A stretch of 5,263 nucleotides of DNA from RYN-431 sp036388295 (GTDB lineage: Bacteria > Planctomycetota > Phycisphaerae > Tepidisphaerales > Tepidisphaeraceae). Location: NCBI GenBank assembly GCA_036388295.1, contig DASVSC010000074.1:1-5263 (forward strand), read 5' to 3'. The position numbers and the translations under genes were made by a program. Shown piece after piece: positions 1 through 5,263 of the stretch; within the stretch, counting starts at the first letter, position 1, and every line of letters starts with the position of its first letter. Under the pieces are notes generated by a model, which saw only the letters and a program-made list of their open reading frames with translations, was not told the DNA's origin and made no database searches.

Positions 1-1461
1 GGGCAGGACGTCGCGGTGCTGTACACCCCCGAAGACCAGGCGACGGCTGTGCACAGGAAGGAACTGGCGACCGCGGCCGGCGAAGGGCGCGCGTCCGACG
101 ACCGCTGGCAGATGCGCAAAGGCGGCGAACGCTTTTACGTCAGCGGCATTACGACGGCGCTCCGCGACGAAGACGGCACGCTGCGCGGCTTCGTGAAAAT
201 CTGCCGCGACCTGACCGAACGGCAGACGATCCAGGACCAACGCGACCGACTGCTCGACCAGGAAAAGCTCGCGCGCCTGGAGGCCGAACGGGCGATGGTG
301 ATGCGCGACGAGTTTCTCGCTGTCGTCTCGCACGAGCTGCGCACGCCCCTGACGGCCATCCTGTTGTGGGCCAAGATGCTGCGGTCCGGGGCGCTGCGCG
401 AGGCCGAATACGCCGAGGCGTTCACGAAGATCGAGATGAGCGCCGAATCCCAGCGTCAGTTGATCGAGGACCTGCTCGACGTCTCCCGCATGATGTCCGG
501 CAAACTGCGACTGAACATTCGCGAGTGCGAACTCCTAGGGGTGGTGCGGGCCGCCACCGACGCCGTGCGGCCGATGGCGGACGCGAAGAAAATCGAAATG
601 GTCGTCACGCTCGACGAACGCGCCGGCCGGGTCATGGCCGACCCGGATCGCATTCAGCAGGTGGTGTGGAACCTGCTGAACAACGCCGTGAAGTTCTCAA
701 AACAGGGCGGTCGGGTGTCGGTGCAGCTGAAGCGGGTGGATTCGGTGCTGCAGATTCAGGTCGCCGACACCGGCCGCGGCATCAGCGCGGCGTTCCTGCC
801 GCACGTCTTCGAACGCTTCCGCCAAGCCGACGCTTCCACGACACGAACGGAAGGGGGCCTGGGATTGGGGCTGTCGATCTCCAACCAACTCGTCGAACTG
901 CACGGCGGCACGATCCGGGCCGAAAGCCGTGGAGTCGATCAGGGCTCCACTTTCACCGTCGAACTGCCCATGGCCGACGTGCGAACGCAGGCGGGGTACC
1001 GGCGGCCGAGCAACGGCGGTCCGGCCGCGCTCACAGGAACAATACCCGCGGACACGCTGCAGGGGATGCGGCTGCTGGTTGTCGAGGACGAAGCCAACAG
1101 CCGTTCCGCGATTCAGATACTGCTCAAGCACAGCGGCGCCGACGTCGCGGCGGTCGAATCGGCCGCCTTGGCCGTCGCCGCCTTTCGAGAGAGCCTGATC
1201 GACCGCCCGTTCGACGCGATCGTGAGTGACATCGGCATGCCGATCCAGAACGGGTATGAACTGATGCGGGAGATCCGGCAGATGGAAATCAGCCGCCAGG
1301 AAAAGCGTCACGTGCCGGCCATTGCGATGACCGCGTACGCGCGCGAGGAAGACCGTGTGCGCGCGCTGGCGGCCGGGTTCCAGGCGCACATTCCGAAGCC
1401 AATCGATCTTTCGCTTCTGGTCGGGACGTTAAATGAAGTCACGGGCCGCGCGGGCGATTGA
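1..1461 (+). CDS. Hybrid sensor histidine kinase (PAS-HisKA-HATPase-REC), 5' end outside window
   Basis: The frame is open from base 1 and ends at TGA 1459-1461, giving 486 residues (numbered from base 1). The first GTG (base 16) lies inside the PAS fold, so it is not the start; the gene begins upstream. Domains: the C-terminal part of a PAS/PAC sensor (1 to ~74, ending RDLTER), a charged probably coiled-coil linker (75-103), HisKA with SHELRTP and phospho-acceptor His111, HATPase_c (~213-325) with N box around Asn224, G1 box DTGRGI at 256-261, F box FERFRQAD at 270-277 and G2 box GGLGLGLSI at 285-293, then a receiver (~355-475) with acidic Glu362/Asp363, phospho-acceptor Asp410, Thr444 and Lys466. 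All catalytic residues are present, so it should autophosphorylate and pass phosphate to its own receiver. No membrane segment is visible, so this part is cytosolic. No DNA-binding or HPt domain follows. The PAS and kinase resemble those found downstream of CheB/CheR modules in some large fused kinases; the missing N-terminus decides this. Confidence 0.95.
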   Translation, partial: GQDVAVLYTPEDQATAVHRKELATAAGEGRASDDRWQMRKGGERFYVSGITTALRDEDGTLRGFVKICRDLTERQTIQDQRDRLLDQEKLARLEAERAMVMRDEFLAVVSHELRTPLTAILLWAKMLRSGALREAEYAEAFTKIEMSAESQRQLIEDLLDVSRMMSGKLRLNIRECELLGVVRAATDAVRPMADAKKIEMVVTLDERAGRVMADPDRIQQVVWNLLNNAVKFSKQGGRVSVQLKRVDSVLQIQVADTGRGISAAFLPHVFERFRQADASTTRTEGGLGLGLSISNQLVELHGGTIRAESRGVDQGSTFTVELPMADVRTQAGYRRPSNGGPAALTGTIPADTLQGMRLLVVEDEANSRSAIQILLKHSGADVAAVESAALAVAAFRESLIDRPFDAIVSDIGMPIQNGYELMREIRQMEISRQEKRHVPAIAMTAYAREEDRVRALAAGFQAHIPKPIDLSLLVGTLNEVTGRAGD

Positions 1462-1507
1462 CGGCGTGAAGTCAGTCAGACGCAGGCGGGCGAACCGGGT
1501 GTGGCCG

Positions 1508-1771
1508 TCAGATCAGGCGGCGACGGCGGACGTAGCGAAAGGAGAGGTAGGCGGCGATCAAACTGCCGACCCATTCAGAACCGGCCGTCGTTCGGAGCGT
1601 CACGGGCGCGGCTTGAATAACGCGAGGAATCAACTGGCTGGAGGAAATGGTTTGGACCTTCAATTCAGGCGACTTGGCCAGCGGAACGGCGGCACCGCTG
1701 CCGGCGGCAATCAGGCCGCCACTGATTAATACGATTGCGGCCCGGCGGATTCTTTTCGCTCGCTTTCTCAC
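1508..1771 (-). CDS. Small possible exported or membrane protein, unknown function
   Basis: This 87-residue minus-strand frame starts at GTG (1771-1769) and ends at TGA (1510-1508). I do not recognise the family. The N-terminus is very basic (seven Arg/Lys in residues 2-10), followed by a hydrophobic stretch at 11-32 rich in Ala, Ile, Leu and Gly, which looks like a signal peptide or membrane anchor. The middle (33-65) is polar. The C-terminus has a second hydrophobic stretch (67-78) followed by Arg79 and the cluster Arg82-Arg85, a layout that recalls C-terminal sorting tails such as PEP-CTERM but lacks the Pro-Glu-Pro motif. It converges on the hybrid kinase, with 46 bases between the stops and no clear terminator there. 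A stop lies in frame just before the GTG, so no longer start exists, and no good Shine-Dalgarno is seen. The orderly membrane-protein pattern argues for a real gene; the short length, GTG start and weak initiation signals argue against. Confidence 0.5.
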   Translation of the reverse strand: MRKRAKRIRRAAIVLISGGLIAAGSGAAVPLAKSPELKVQTISSSQLIPRVIQAAPVTLRTTAGSEWVGSLIAAYLSFRYVRRRRLI

Positions 1772-1878
1772 GTCTCATAACACTATCTGTCGCCAATGAA
1801 CCCAACATGAGAGGGGAGACAAACTAAAATTCAGGTTCGATTTAGCAGTGGCGTTTCGACGCACACGGCCAACGATCC

Positions 1879-1897
1879 GATGGACGACGTGTCCATC
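1879..1897. repeat. Inverted repeat, 7-bp perfect arms, 5-base loop
   Basis: GATGGAC (1879-1885) and GTCCATC (1891-1897) are perfect reverse complements around the loop GACGT. It could be an operator half-site pair or an RNA hairpin in the leader of the downstream operon. It could also arise by chance, since seven-base arms are not rare. Confidence 0.5.
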
Positions 1898-1923
1898 AGG
1901 CGCACAGTCGGACGCGCTGCCGA

Positions 1924-1933
1924 TTGCCGGCAA
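1924..1933. repeat. Perfect 10-bp palindrome
   Basis: TTGCCGGCAA is its own reverse complement, with no spacer. This form suits a dimeric DNA-binding protein better than an RNA hairpin. No regulator is known to me for it, and chance is possible. Confidence 0.4.
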
Positions 1934-1981
1934 CACGCTCGTATCTTACAAGTGAGGGCCCGGATAAGGCGGGCGTCCCGA

Positions 1982-1993
1982 CACACCGGTGTG
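1982..1993. repeat. Perfect 12-bp palindrome
   Basis: CACACCGGTGTG is its own reverse complement. It directly follows the first CCCGACA heptamer (1977-1983) and lies 72 bases before the pseudopilin start codon. It is a candidate operator or part of a small repeat element together with the hairpin at 2011-2045. Confidence 0.5.
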
Positions 1994-2010
1994 GGCCTAC
2001 CCGTTTTTGT

Positions 2011-2045
2011 TTGTCGGGCAGACCCGAGAGAGGTTCGCCCGACAA
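2011..2045. promoter_or_regulatory. Strong imperfect hairpin just upstream of the pseudopilin gene
   Basis: TTGTCGGGC (2011-2019) pairs perfectly with GCCCGACAA (2037-2045). After one A-C mismatch (2020/2036) the stem continues with four pairs, 2021-2024 with 2032-2035, one of them G-U, closing a 7-base loop CGAGAGA (2025-2031). It ends 20 bases before the ATG at 2066. No T-run follows on either strand, so it does not look like an intrinsic terminator. It may be a leader RNA structure affecting translation or stability, a protein-binding site, or a dispersed intergenic repeat of the REP type. Confidence 0.6.
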
Positions 2046-2065
2046 GACTGGCTTCAATACCGCAG

Positions 2066-2620
2066 ATGGCGACTGGCCGTAACATCTTCTGCTGCGCAGC
2101 GCGGGCGTCGCGTCGTGACGGCTTTACGCTCGTCGAACTGCTGATCGTGGTGGGCATCATCATGTTGCTGATCGGCATTGCCGTGCCTGCCATCGCCATG
2201 GCACGACGGTCGGCGGCGTCGGTGAAATGCGTCTCGAACCTGCGCCAGATCGCCAACGCCTTCCACCAACACGCCATGGCCGACGGCGGCCGCATGCCCG
2301 ACCCATTTGAGAACAAGACATCCTGGGAAGCGTCCCTGAACCCGTACATGAGCGCGGCCAGCGCGTTCGTCTGCCCGTCCGATTTCGAAGTCGCACCGGC
2401 CATCGGGTCCAGCTATGACTGGCGTGACACCGGCAAAGAGACGACGACGCTGGCGGGCCAATTCCTTACCGCCGTCCGCCGGCCCGACGCGATTCTGGTC
2501 TTCGATGCGCTCGGCGGCTGGCACGGCAAGCAGAAAATCAACGCAGCCCGTCTGGACGGATCGGTGCAGTCGATGGACGAAAAAGAGTGCTTCGACGACC
2601 TTGTGAATCCGATCCGCTGA
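2066..2620 (+). CDS. Type II secretion/type IV pilin-like protein with prepilin cleavage site and His-X10-Asp-Gly motif
   Basis: Read from ATG 2066 the product has 184 residues. A 19-residue basic leader ends at Gly19, followed by Phe20-Thr-Leu-Val-Glu24: a standard prepilin peptidase and N-methylation site with the conserved Glu at mature position 5, then a hydrophobic helix (20-45). After the helix comes a Cys55-V-S-N-L-R-Q-I stretch, then VCPSD around Cys103 and a C-terminal His153-X10-Asp164-Gly165 motif. This resembles the many planctomycete pseudopilins with an H-X9-DG C-terminal motif, here with one extra residue in the spacer. After cleavage it would sit in the inner membrane with a periplasmic head, possibly in a pseudopilus; its actual role is unknown. 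The frame is open upstream and ATG 1880 would add 62 residues, but such a leader would be far longer than usual and would cross the hairpin, so 2066 is preferred despite a poor Shine-Dalgarno. The stop lies 30 bases before the response regulator. Confidence 0.87.
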   Translation: MATGRNIFCCAARASRRDGFTLVELLIVVGIIMLLIGIAVPAIAMARRSAASVKCVSNLRQIANAFHQHAMADGGRMPDPFENKTSWEASLNPYMSAASAFVCPSDFEVAPAIGSSYDWRDTGKETTTLAGQFLTAVRRPDAILVFDALGGWHGKQKINAARLDGSVQSMDEKECFDDLVNPIR

Positions 2621-2632
2621 CGACCGCGTGCC

Positions 2633-2640
2633 GAGGAAGG
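2633..2640 (+). promoter_or_regulatory. Ribosome binding site of the response regulator
   Basis: GAGGAAGG lies 10 bases before ATG 2651 and is the only strong Shine-Dalgarno-like sequence in the window. It supports that start and suggests independent, efficient translation of the regulator inside a polycistronic message. Confidence 0.7.
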
Positions 2641-2650
2641 AAACTGATTT

Positions 2651-3328
2651 ATGGCCCGAATCCTGGTCGTGGAAGATCATCGAACGCTGGCAAACTCCAT
2701 CGCGGACGGCCTGCGTGAAGAAGGGTACGCGGCCGACCTGGCGTTCGACGGTGAAGAGGCACTGTTCCTCGCCCGCACCGAAACGTACGACACGATTCTG
2801 CTGGACCTGATGCTCCCGCGCAAGGACGGCTTTACCGTACTCCAAGCCGTGCGTGCGGCCGGTCTGCGCACGCCCGTTCTCTGCCTGACGGCGCGTGACG
2901 ACGTGTCCGACAAAGTGCGCGGCCTCGACTGCGGCGCTGACGATTATCTGGTCAAACCGTTCGACTGGTCCGAGCTGCTCGCCCGGACGCGTGTGCTGGT
3001 CCGCCGCGGCCACGGCCAATCACACGGCCTGATCCACGTCGCCGACCTGAGCATCGATACGCTCCGCAAAAGCGTCACCCGCGCCGGCCGGGCGATCCAA
3101 CTGACGGCCAAGGAATACGCACTCCTGCAGTTCATGGCTTTTCGCCAGAATCGCGTGCTGTCGCGCACCGAAATCTGGGAACACATGTACGACCGGAATG
3201 AGGAAAACAACAGCAACGTGGTCGACGTTTACATCGGTTACCTGCGCAACAAGATCGACCGCGACCACCCCGTGAAGCTGATCCACACCCGACGCGGCAT
3301 GGGATACGTACTGACGGCCGAGCCGTGA
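2651..3328 (+). CDS. OmpR/PhoB-family two-component response regulator
   Basis: The product has 225 residues, the usual size for this family. The N-terminal receiver (1 to ~118) has Glu8-Asp9 of the acidic pocket, phospho-acceptor Asp52 in a LDLMLP context, Thr80 and Lys102 in LVKPF, and GADDYL at 95-100; all active-site residues are intact. The C-terminal part (~128-223) is a winged-helix trans_reg_C domain: LTAKEYALL at 151-159, a recognition helix with NVVDVYIGYLRNKID at 189-203, and the wing HTRRGMGYVL at 212-221. It should be phosphorylated by the kinase encoded 25 bases downstream and then bind direct repeats in promoter DNA. Overall it is closest in style to the CusR/QseB-like branch, but that does not tell the signal. 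The palindromes at 1879-2045 are not the tandem direct repeats this family usually binds, so autoregulation there is unproven. Confidence 0.96.
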   Translation: MARILVVEDHRTLANSIADGLREEGYAADLAFDGEEALFLARTETYDTILLDLMLPRKDGFTVLQAVRAAGLRTPVLCLTARDDVSDKVRGLDCGADDYLVKPFDWSELLARTRVLVRRGHGQSHGLIHVADLSIDTLRKSVTRAGRAIQLTAKEYALLQFMAFRQNRVLSRTEIWEHMYDRNEENNSNVVDVYIGYLRNKIDRDHPVKLIHTRRGMGYVLTAEP

Positions 3329-3353
3329 CGTCCGTTGGCGAGTCGGGTCGCAC

Positions 3354-4742
3354 ATGACACGGCGGATCACCCTTACCATCCTCTTCAGCGTCTGGGCCAT
3401 GCTGCTGGCGGCGGGGCTGACGGCTTACTTCGCCACGCGCTCGGTGCTGCTCGATGAATTGGACGCCCGTCTGGTCGCGCGGGCCGCTTCGTTGCCGGAG
3501 GTGAACAACGTGGCCGGCGGCGTGCCGTACCCGGAAGACCGTTATCTGGTCCGCAGCGAACTGGGGCAGGTGGTGCGCCGCGCGAACTTAGTCGTGCCTC
3601 AGCAGCGGCCCAAAGTCATCGCCGCCCAGTTCGCCCGGCTGGCGGACGGCGAAAGCGTTCGCAGCGTTACCGTCCAGTTCGAACCCGCCGAGGCAGACGC
3701 GACGCCGAACGGACGGCTGACGGTCGTCTACAGCGGGCCGGCTGACAGCTTTCAACGCGTTCTGTCGCGACTCGGCTCGGCGCTGGGCGTATTCGGCGTC
3801 CTCGGCGGCCTGCTCGCCGCCGCCATCGCCGCGGCGGCCAGCCGTACCGCACTCAGGCCGCTTAACGACGTGTCCGACGTCATCGGCCAGATCGACGAAC
3901 GCCAGCTCAGCCGGCGGATCGACAGCGATTCGCTTCCCGACGAACTCAAACCCATCGGCCGCCGGCTCAACGACATGCTGCAGCGGCTGGAAGAGAACTT
4001 CCAGCAACGCCGGCAGTTCCTGGCCGATGCGTCGCATGAATTGCGTACGCCGGTGGCGGCGCTCGTAACGACCCTGGAGGTGAACCTTGCCCGCCGCTCG
4101 CCCGACGTGCCGCGCCTCCGGCAGGCGTTGGAAAACTGCCTGAACGACGCCCGCCTGCTGCGCGGCCTAGTCGAACGTCTGACCCGGCAGGTACGCGGTG
4201 AACTCCAGGAGAATGCCGCCTTCGAGGAAACGAACCTCACCCGACTCCTGCGCGAGTGCACGACCGTGGCCGAGGGATTGGCGCTGGCCACACAGGTGAC
4301 TGTCCAGACTGAAGTTCCGGACGATCTCTTTATCCGCACTCGGCCGGACACGCTTCGCCGGGTGCTGCTGAACCTGCTCAGCAACGCGATCGCCTACAAC
4401 AAGCCAAGCGGCAAGGTGACGGTGGCGTGCGAGGTCCGCCAGGAGGACGTCGTCATTAGCGTCCGTGACACGGGCGTGGGGATTCCGCCCGAGCACCTGC
4501 CGCACGTTTTTTCGGCCTTTTACCGTGCCGACCCCGCGCGGGCGACGGACGAAGGCCATTTCGGCCTCGGCCTCTACCAGGTACAAGGCGACGTGACGGC
4601 CTTGAACGGGACGTGTCACATCGACAGTCGCGTTAATGCCGGCACGGTTGTGCGGGTGACGCTCGCGGATTGTCTGGTTTATCCTCCGGTAAATGGCTTA
4701 ACATCCCCCGCGGCTTTGGCCGATCCCGAGAATTATCGCTGA
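3354..4742 (+). CDS. Membrane sensor histidine kinase, cognate partner of the upstream regulator
   Basis: The product has 462 residues. It begins with a membrane helix (about 5-26), then an external sensor region (about 28-139), a second helix rich in Gly/Ala/Leu (140-162), a HAMP linker (~163-216), HisKA with SHELRTP and phospho-acceptor His228, and HATPase_c with N box around Asn340 (NLLSNAIAYN), G1 box DTGVGI at 372-377, F box around 386-392 and G2 box GHFGLGL at 401-407. The sensor region contains no Cys, His or Met, so direct metal binding through these residues is unlikely even though the domain order is like CusS. The ATP-domain end is unusual: ALNGT stands where most kinases have HGG, and about 25 residues (438-462) follow the last expected strand. 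ATG 3354 has no clear Shine-Dalgarno but places the first helix correctly. It shares the operon with the regulator and would set its phosphorylation from an unknown extracytoplasmic signal. Confidence 0.95.
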   Translation: MTRRITLTILFSVWAMLLAAGLTAYFATRSVLLDELDARLVARAASLPEVNNVAGGVPYPEDRYLVRSELGQVVRRANLVVPQQRPKVIAAQFARLADGESVRSVTVQFEPAEADATPNGRLTVVYSGPADSFQRVLSRLGSALGVFGVLGGLLAAAIAAAASRTALRPLNDVSDVIGQIDERQLSRRIDSDSLPDELKPIGRRLNDMLQRLEENFQQRRQFLADASHELRTPVAALVTTLEVNLARRSPDVPRLRQALENCLNDARLLRGLVERLTRQVRGELQENAAFEETNLTRLLRECTTVAEGLALATQVTVQTEVPDDLFIRTRPDTLRRVLLNLLSNAIAYNKPSGKVTVACEVRQEDVVISVRDTGVGIPPEHLPHVFSAFYRADPARATDEGHFGLGLYQVQGDVTALNGTCHIDSRVNAGTVVRVTLADCLVYPPVNGLTSPAALADPENYR

Positions 4743-4749
4743 AAGTCTC

Positions 4750-5263
4750 ATGGGTTCTTCATCTACCGGTTATACCTTTGCAAAGATCATGAGTGGCGTC
4801 ATCGCCTCAGTTCGCATGCGGACCATTGGCATTCCGATCCTTCTCGGGCTGCTGTTGCTCGACGCCGCTGCGCTCGCAAAGCCCGGCGGCCGGCCGGGGA
4901 CACCGGGTCAGTACAAGATGACCTTTGTGGGTGCCGTGCGTGGCGAAGGAAGCGCGGCCATTAGCGCGACGCAGATCTCGATCGACGCCGCCTTAACCGG
5001 CGTCCGTGGTCCGGGCGGAACGCTCTCTGTCAAAAACCTTGCCATCAATGACGGCCGGTTTAACGGCACCGGCACGATCGGCGGGCTAAGCGTCGAAGTC
5101 TCTGGCCGGGTCGACGCCGCGGAAGGGGGCATCGTCAAGAGCCCGCGCGTGATGATCACGCTCCGCATCAGCGACGGCCGCGTCGCCCGTGGATTCGGGG
5201 ACCTGGTTGATAAAGGCAAGACCGACAAGGACAAAGACAAGGATAAGGATAAGGATAAGGACG
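4750..5263 (+). CDS. Secreted protein of unknown function with Lys-Asp repeat, 3' end outside window
   Basis: This frame runs from ATG 4750 through the right edge (171 codons and one base) with no stop. Starts are possible at 4750, 4789 and 4816; 4750 lies 7 bases after the kinase stop, with only a weak GAAAG before it. From 4816 (Met23) the sequence begins as a textbook signal peptide: Met-Arg-Thr, a Leu/Ile-rich core, then a probable cut after Ala-Leu-Ala before Lys-Pro-Gly-Gly, so 4816 is a serious alternative start. After a short Gly/Pro-rich stretch the mature part (about residues 55-150) alternates hydrophobic and polar residues with many Gly, Thr, Ser and Asn, which suggests beta structure. 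It ends within the window in a run of alternating Asp and Lys. I do not recognise the family. No catalytic motif or Cys is seen in the visible part. Close spacing suggests co-transcription with the kinase, so it may be an output or an input of the signalling pair, but this is inference. Confidence 0.75.
   Translation, partial: MGSSSTGYTFAKIMSGVIASVRMRTIGIPILLGLLLLDAAALAKPGGRPGTPGQYKMTFVGAVRGEGSAAISATQISIDAALTGVRGPGGTLSVKNLAINDGRFNGTGTIGGLSVEVSGRVDAAEGGIVKSPRVMITLRISDGRVARGFGDLVDKGKTDKDKDKDKDKDKD
5224..5262 (+). repeat. Hexanucleotide repeat coding for (Asp-Lys)n, continues past the window
   Basis: Thirteen codons alternate GAC/GAT and AAG/AAA, giving alternating Asp and Lys; the units from about 5239 become nearly identical copies of GATAAG. 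The array keeps the frame and meets the right edge, so its full length is not visible. Such arrays can change copy number by slippage, always in steps of two residues here. The peptide would be a highly charged, probably extended linker or tail. Confidence 0.85.

Larger units (their letters stand above)
1772..2065. other. Non-coding palindrome-rich leader region
   Basis: No convincing gene lies in these 294 bases between the minus-strand small ORF and the pseudopilin gene, so the region must hold the promoters of both divergent genes. It is locally A/T-richer near 1772-1850 and then holds four inverted repeats (1879-1897, 1924-1933, 1982-1993, 2011-2045). The heptamer CCCGACA occurs three times: at 1977-1983 and 2038-2044 on the plus strand and 2012-2018 on the minus strand. 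I could not identify a sigma-70 promoter with good matches in both boxes. The pseudopilin frame stays open back to base 1811, but the translated upstream part has no recognisable protein character. Confidence 0.7.

Noticed and set aside
366..1229. Plus-strand open frame of 287 codons in another frame of the hybrid kinase
   Set aside because: Arg/Gly-rich low-complexity translation typical of an out-of-frame shadow.
697..1389. Minus-strand open frame of 230 codons
   Set aside because: Entirely antisense to the HATPase and receiver domains of the hybrid kinase; no motif of its own.
1434..1474. Direct repeat TGAAGTCA (1434-1441 and 1467-1474) as an attachment site or duplication
   Set aside because: Only eight bases, one copy within the kinase gene, and no mobile element between or beside the copies.
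1433..1729. Plus-strand open frame of 98 codons after the hybrid kinase
   Set aside because: Polar, low-complexity translation without any structure pattern; the opposite strand gives a more protein-like sequence.
1771..1806. Minus-strand promoter TTGGGT-17-TGTTAT ahead of the small ORF
   Set aside because: Only three and four of six positions match the sigma-70 consensus boxes and it would give an almost leaderless message; too weak to annotate.
2011..2050. Hairpin as an intrinsic terminator
   Set aside because: On the plus strand GACTGG follows rather than a T-run; on the minus strand the stem is followed by an A-rich run, not U.
1880..2065. ATG 1880 as the start of the pseudopilin gene
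   Set aside because: It would put 81 residues before the prepilin cleavage site, where leaders are normally short, and would translate through the palindromes; ATG 2066 gives a 19-residue basic leader.
2054..3019. Long minus-strand open frame (321 codons)
   Set aside because: It lies opposite the pseudopilin and regulator genes, both of which have clear family motifs; its translation shows no domain and reflects GC-rich codon bias.
4908..5240. Minus-strand open frame of 110 codons at the right end
   Set aside because: Antisense to the secreted-protein gene; Ser/Pro/Arg-rich translation typical of a shadow.

Overview
The window is GC-rich, densely coding bacterial DNA dominated by two-component signalling. 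A bacterium of the Planctomycetes, perhaps Phycisphaerae, is my best guess. It rests on the pseudopilin-like protein at 2066-2620, which combines a GFTLVEL prepilin site, a CPSD motif and a C-terminal His-Xn-Asp-Gly motif, a combination common in that phylum. It also rests on the secreted protein of unfamiliar type at the right edge. No marker gene proves the assignment.

Layout: (1) 1-1461, plus strand, is the 3' part of a hybrid histidine kinase (PAS - HisKA - HATPase - receiver) whose start lies left of the window. (2) 1508-1771, minus strand, is a small convergent ORF for a possible exported or membrane protein of 87 residues. (3) 1772-2065 is a non-coding stretch with four perfect or near-perfect palindromes, ending 20 bases before the next gene. 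(4) 2066-4742, plus strand, is a tight series: pseudopilin-like protein (2066-2620), OmpR/PhoB-type response regulator (2651-3328) and membrane histidine kinase (3354-4742). (5) A signal-peptide protein starts 7 bases after the kinase at 4750 and is cut by the right edge within a Lys-Asp repeat encoded by a hexanucleotide repeat.

The regulator and kinase are almost certainly cognate: the kinase would sense something outside the membrane through a domain of about 110 residues and phosphorylate the regulator, which then binds DNA. Gaps of 30, 25 and 7 bases make co-transcription from pseudopilin to the secreted protein likely. The two flanking genes both encode exported proteins, so they may be targets or partners of the signalling pair; this is inference only. 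The palindrome-rich leader is the natural place to look for control of this unit. I saw no RNA gene, CRISPR array, transposase or convincing intrinsic terminator.
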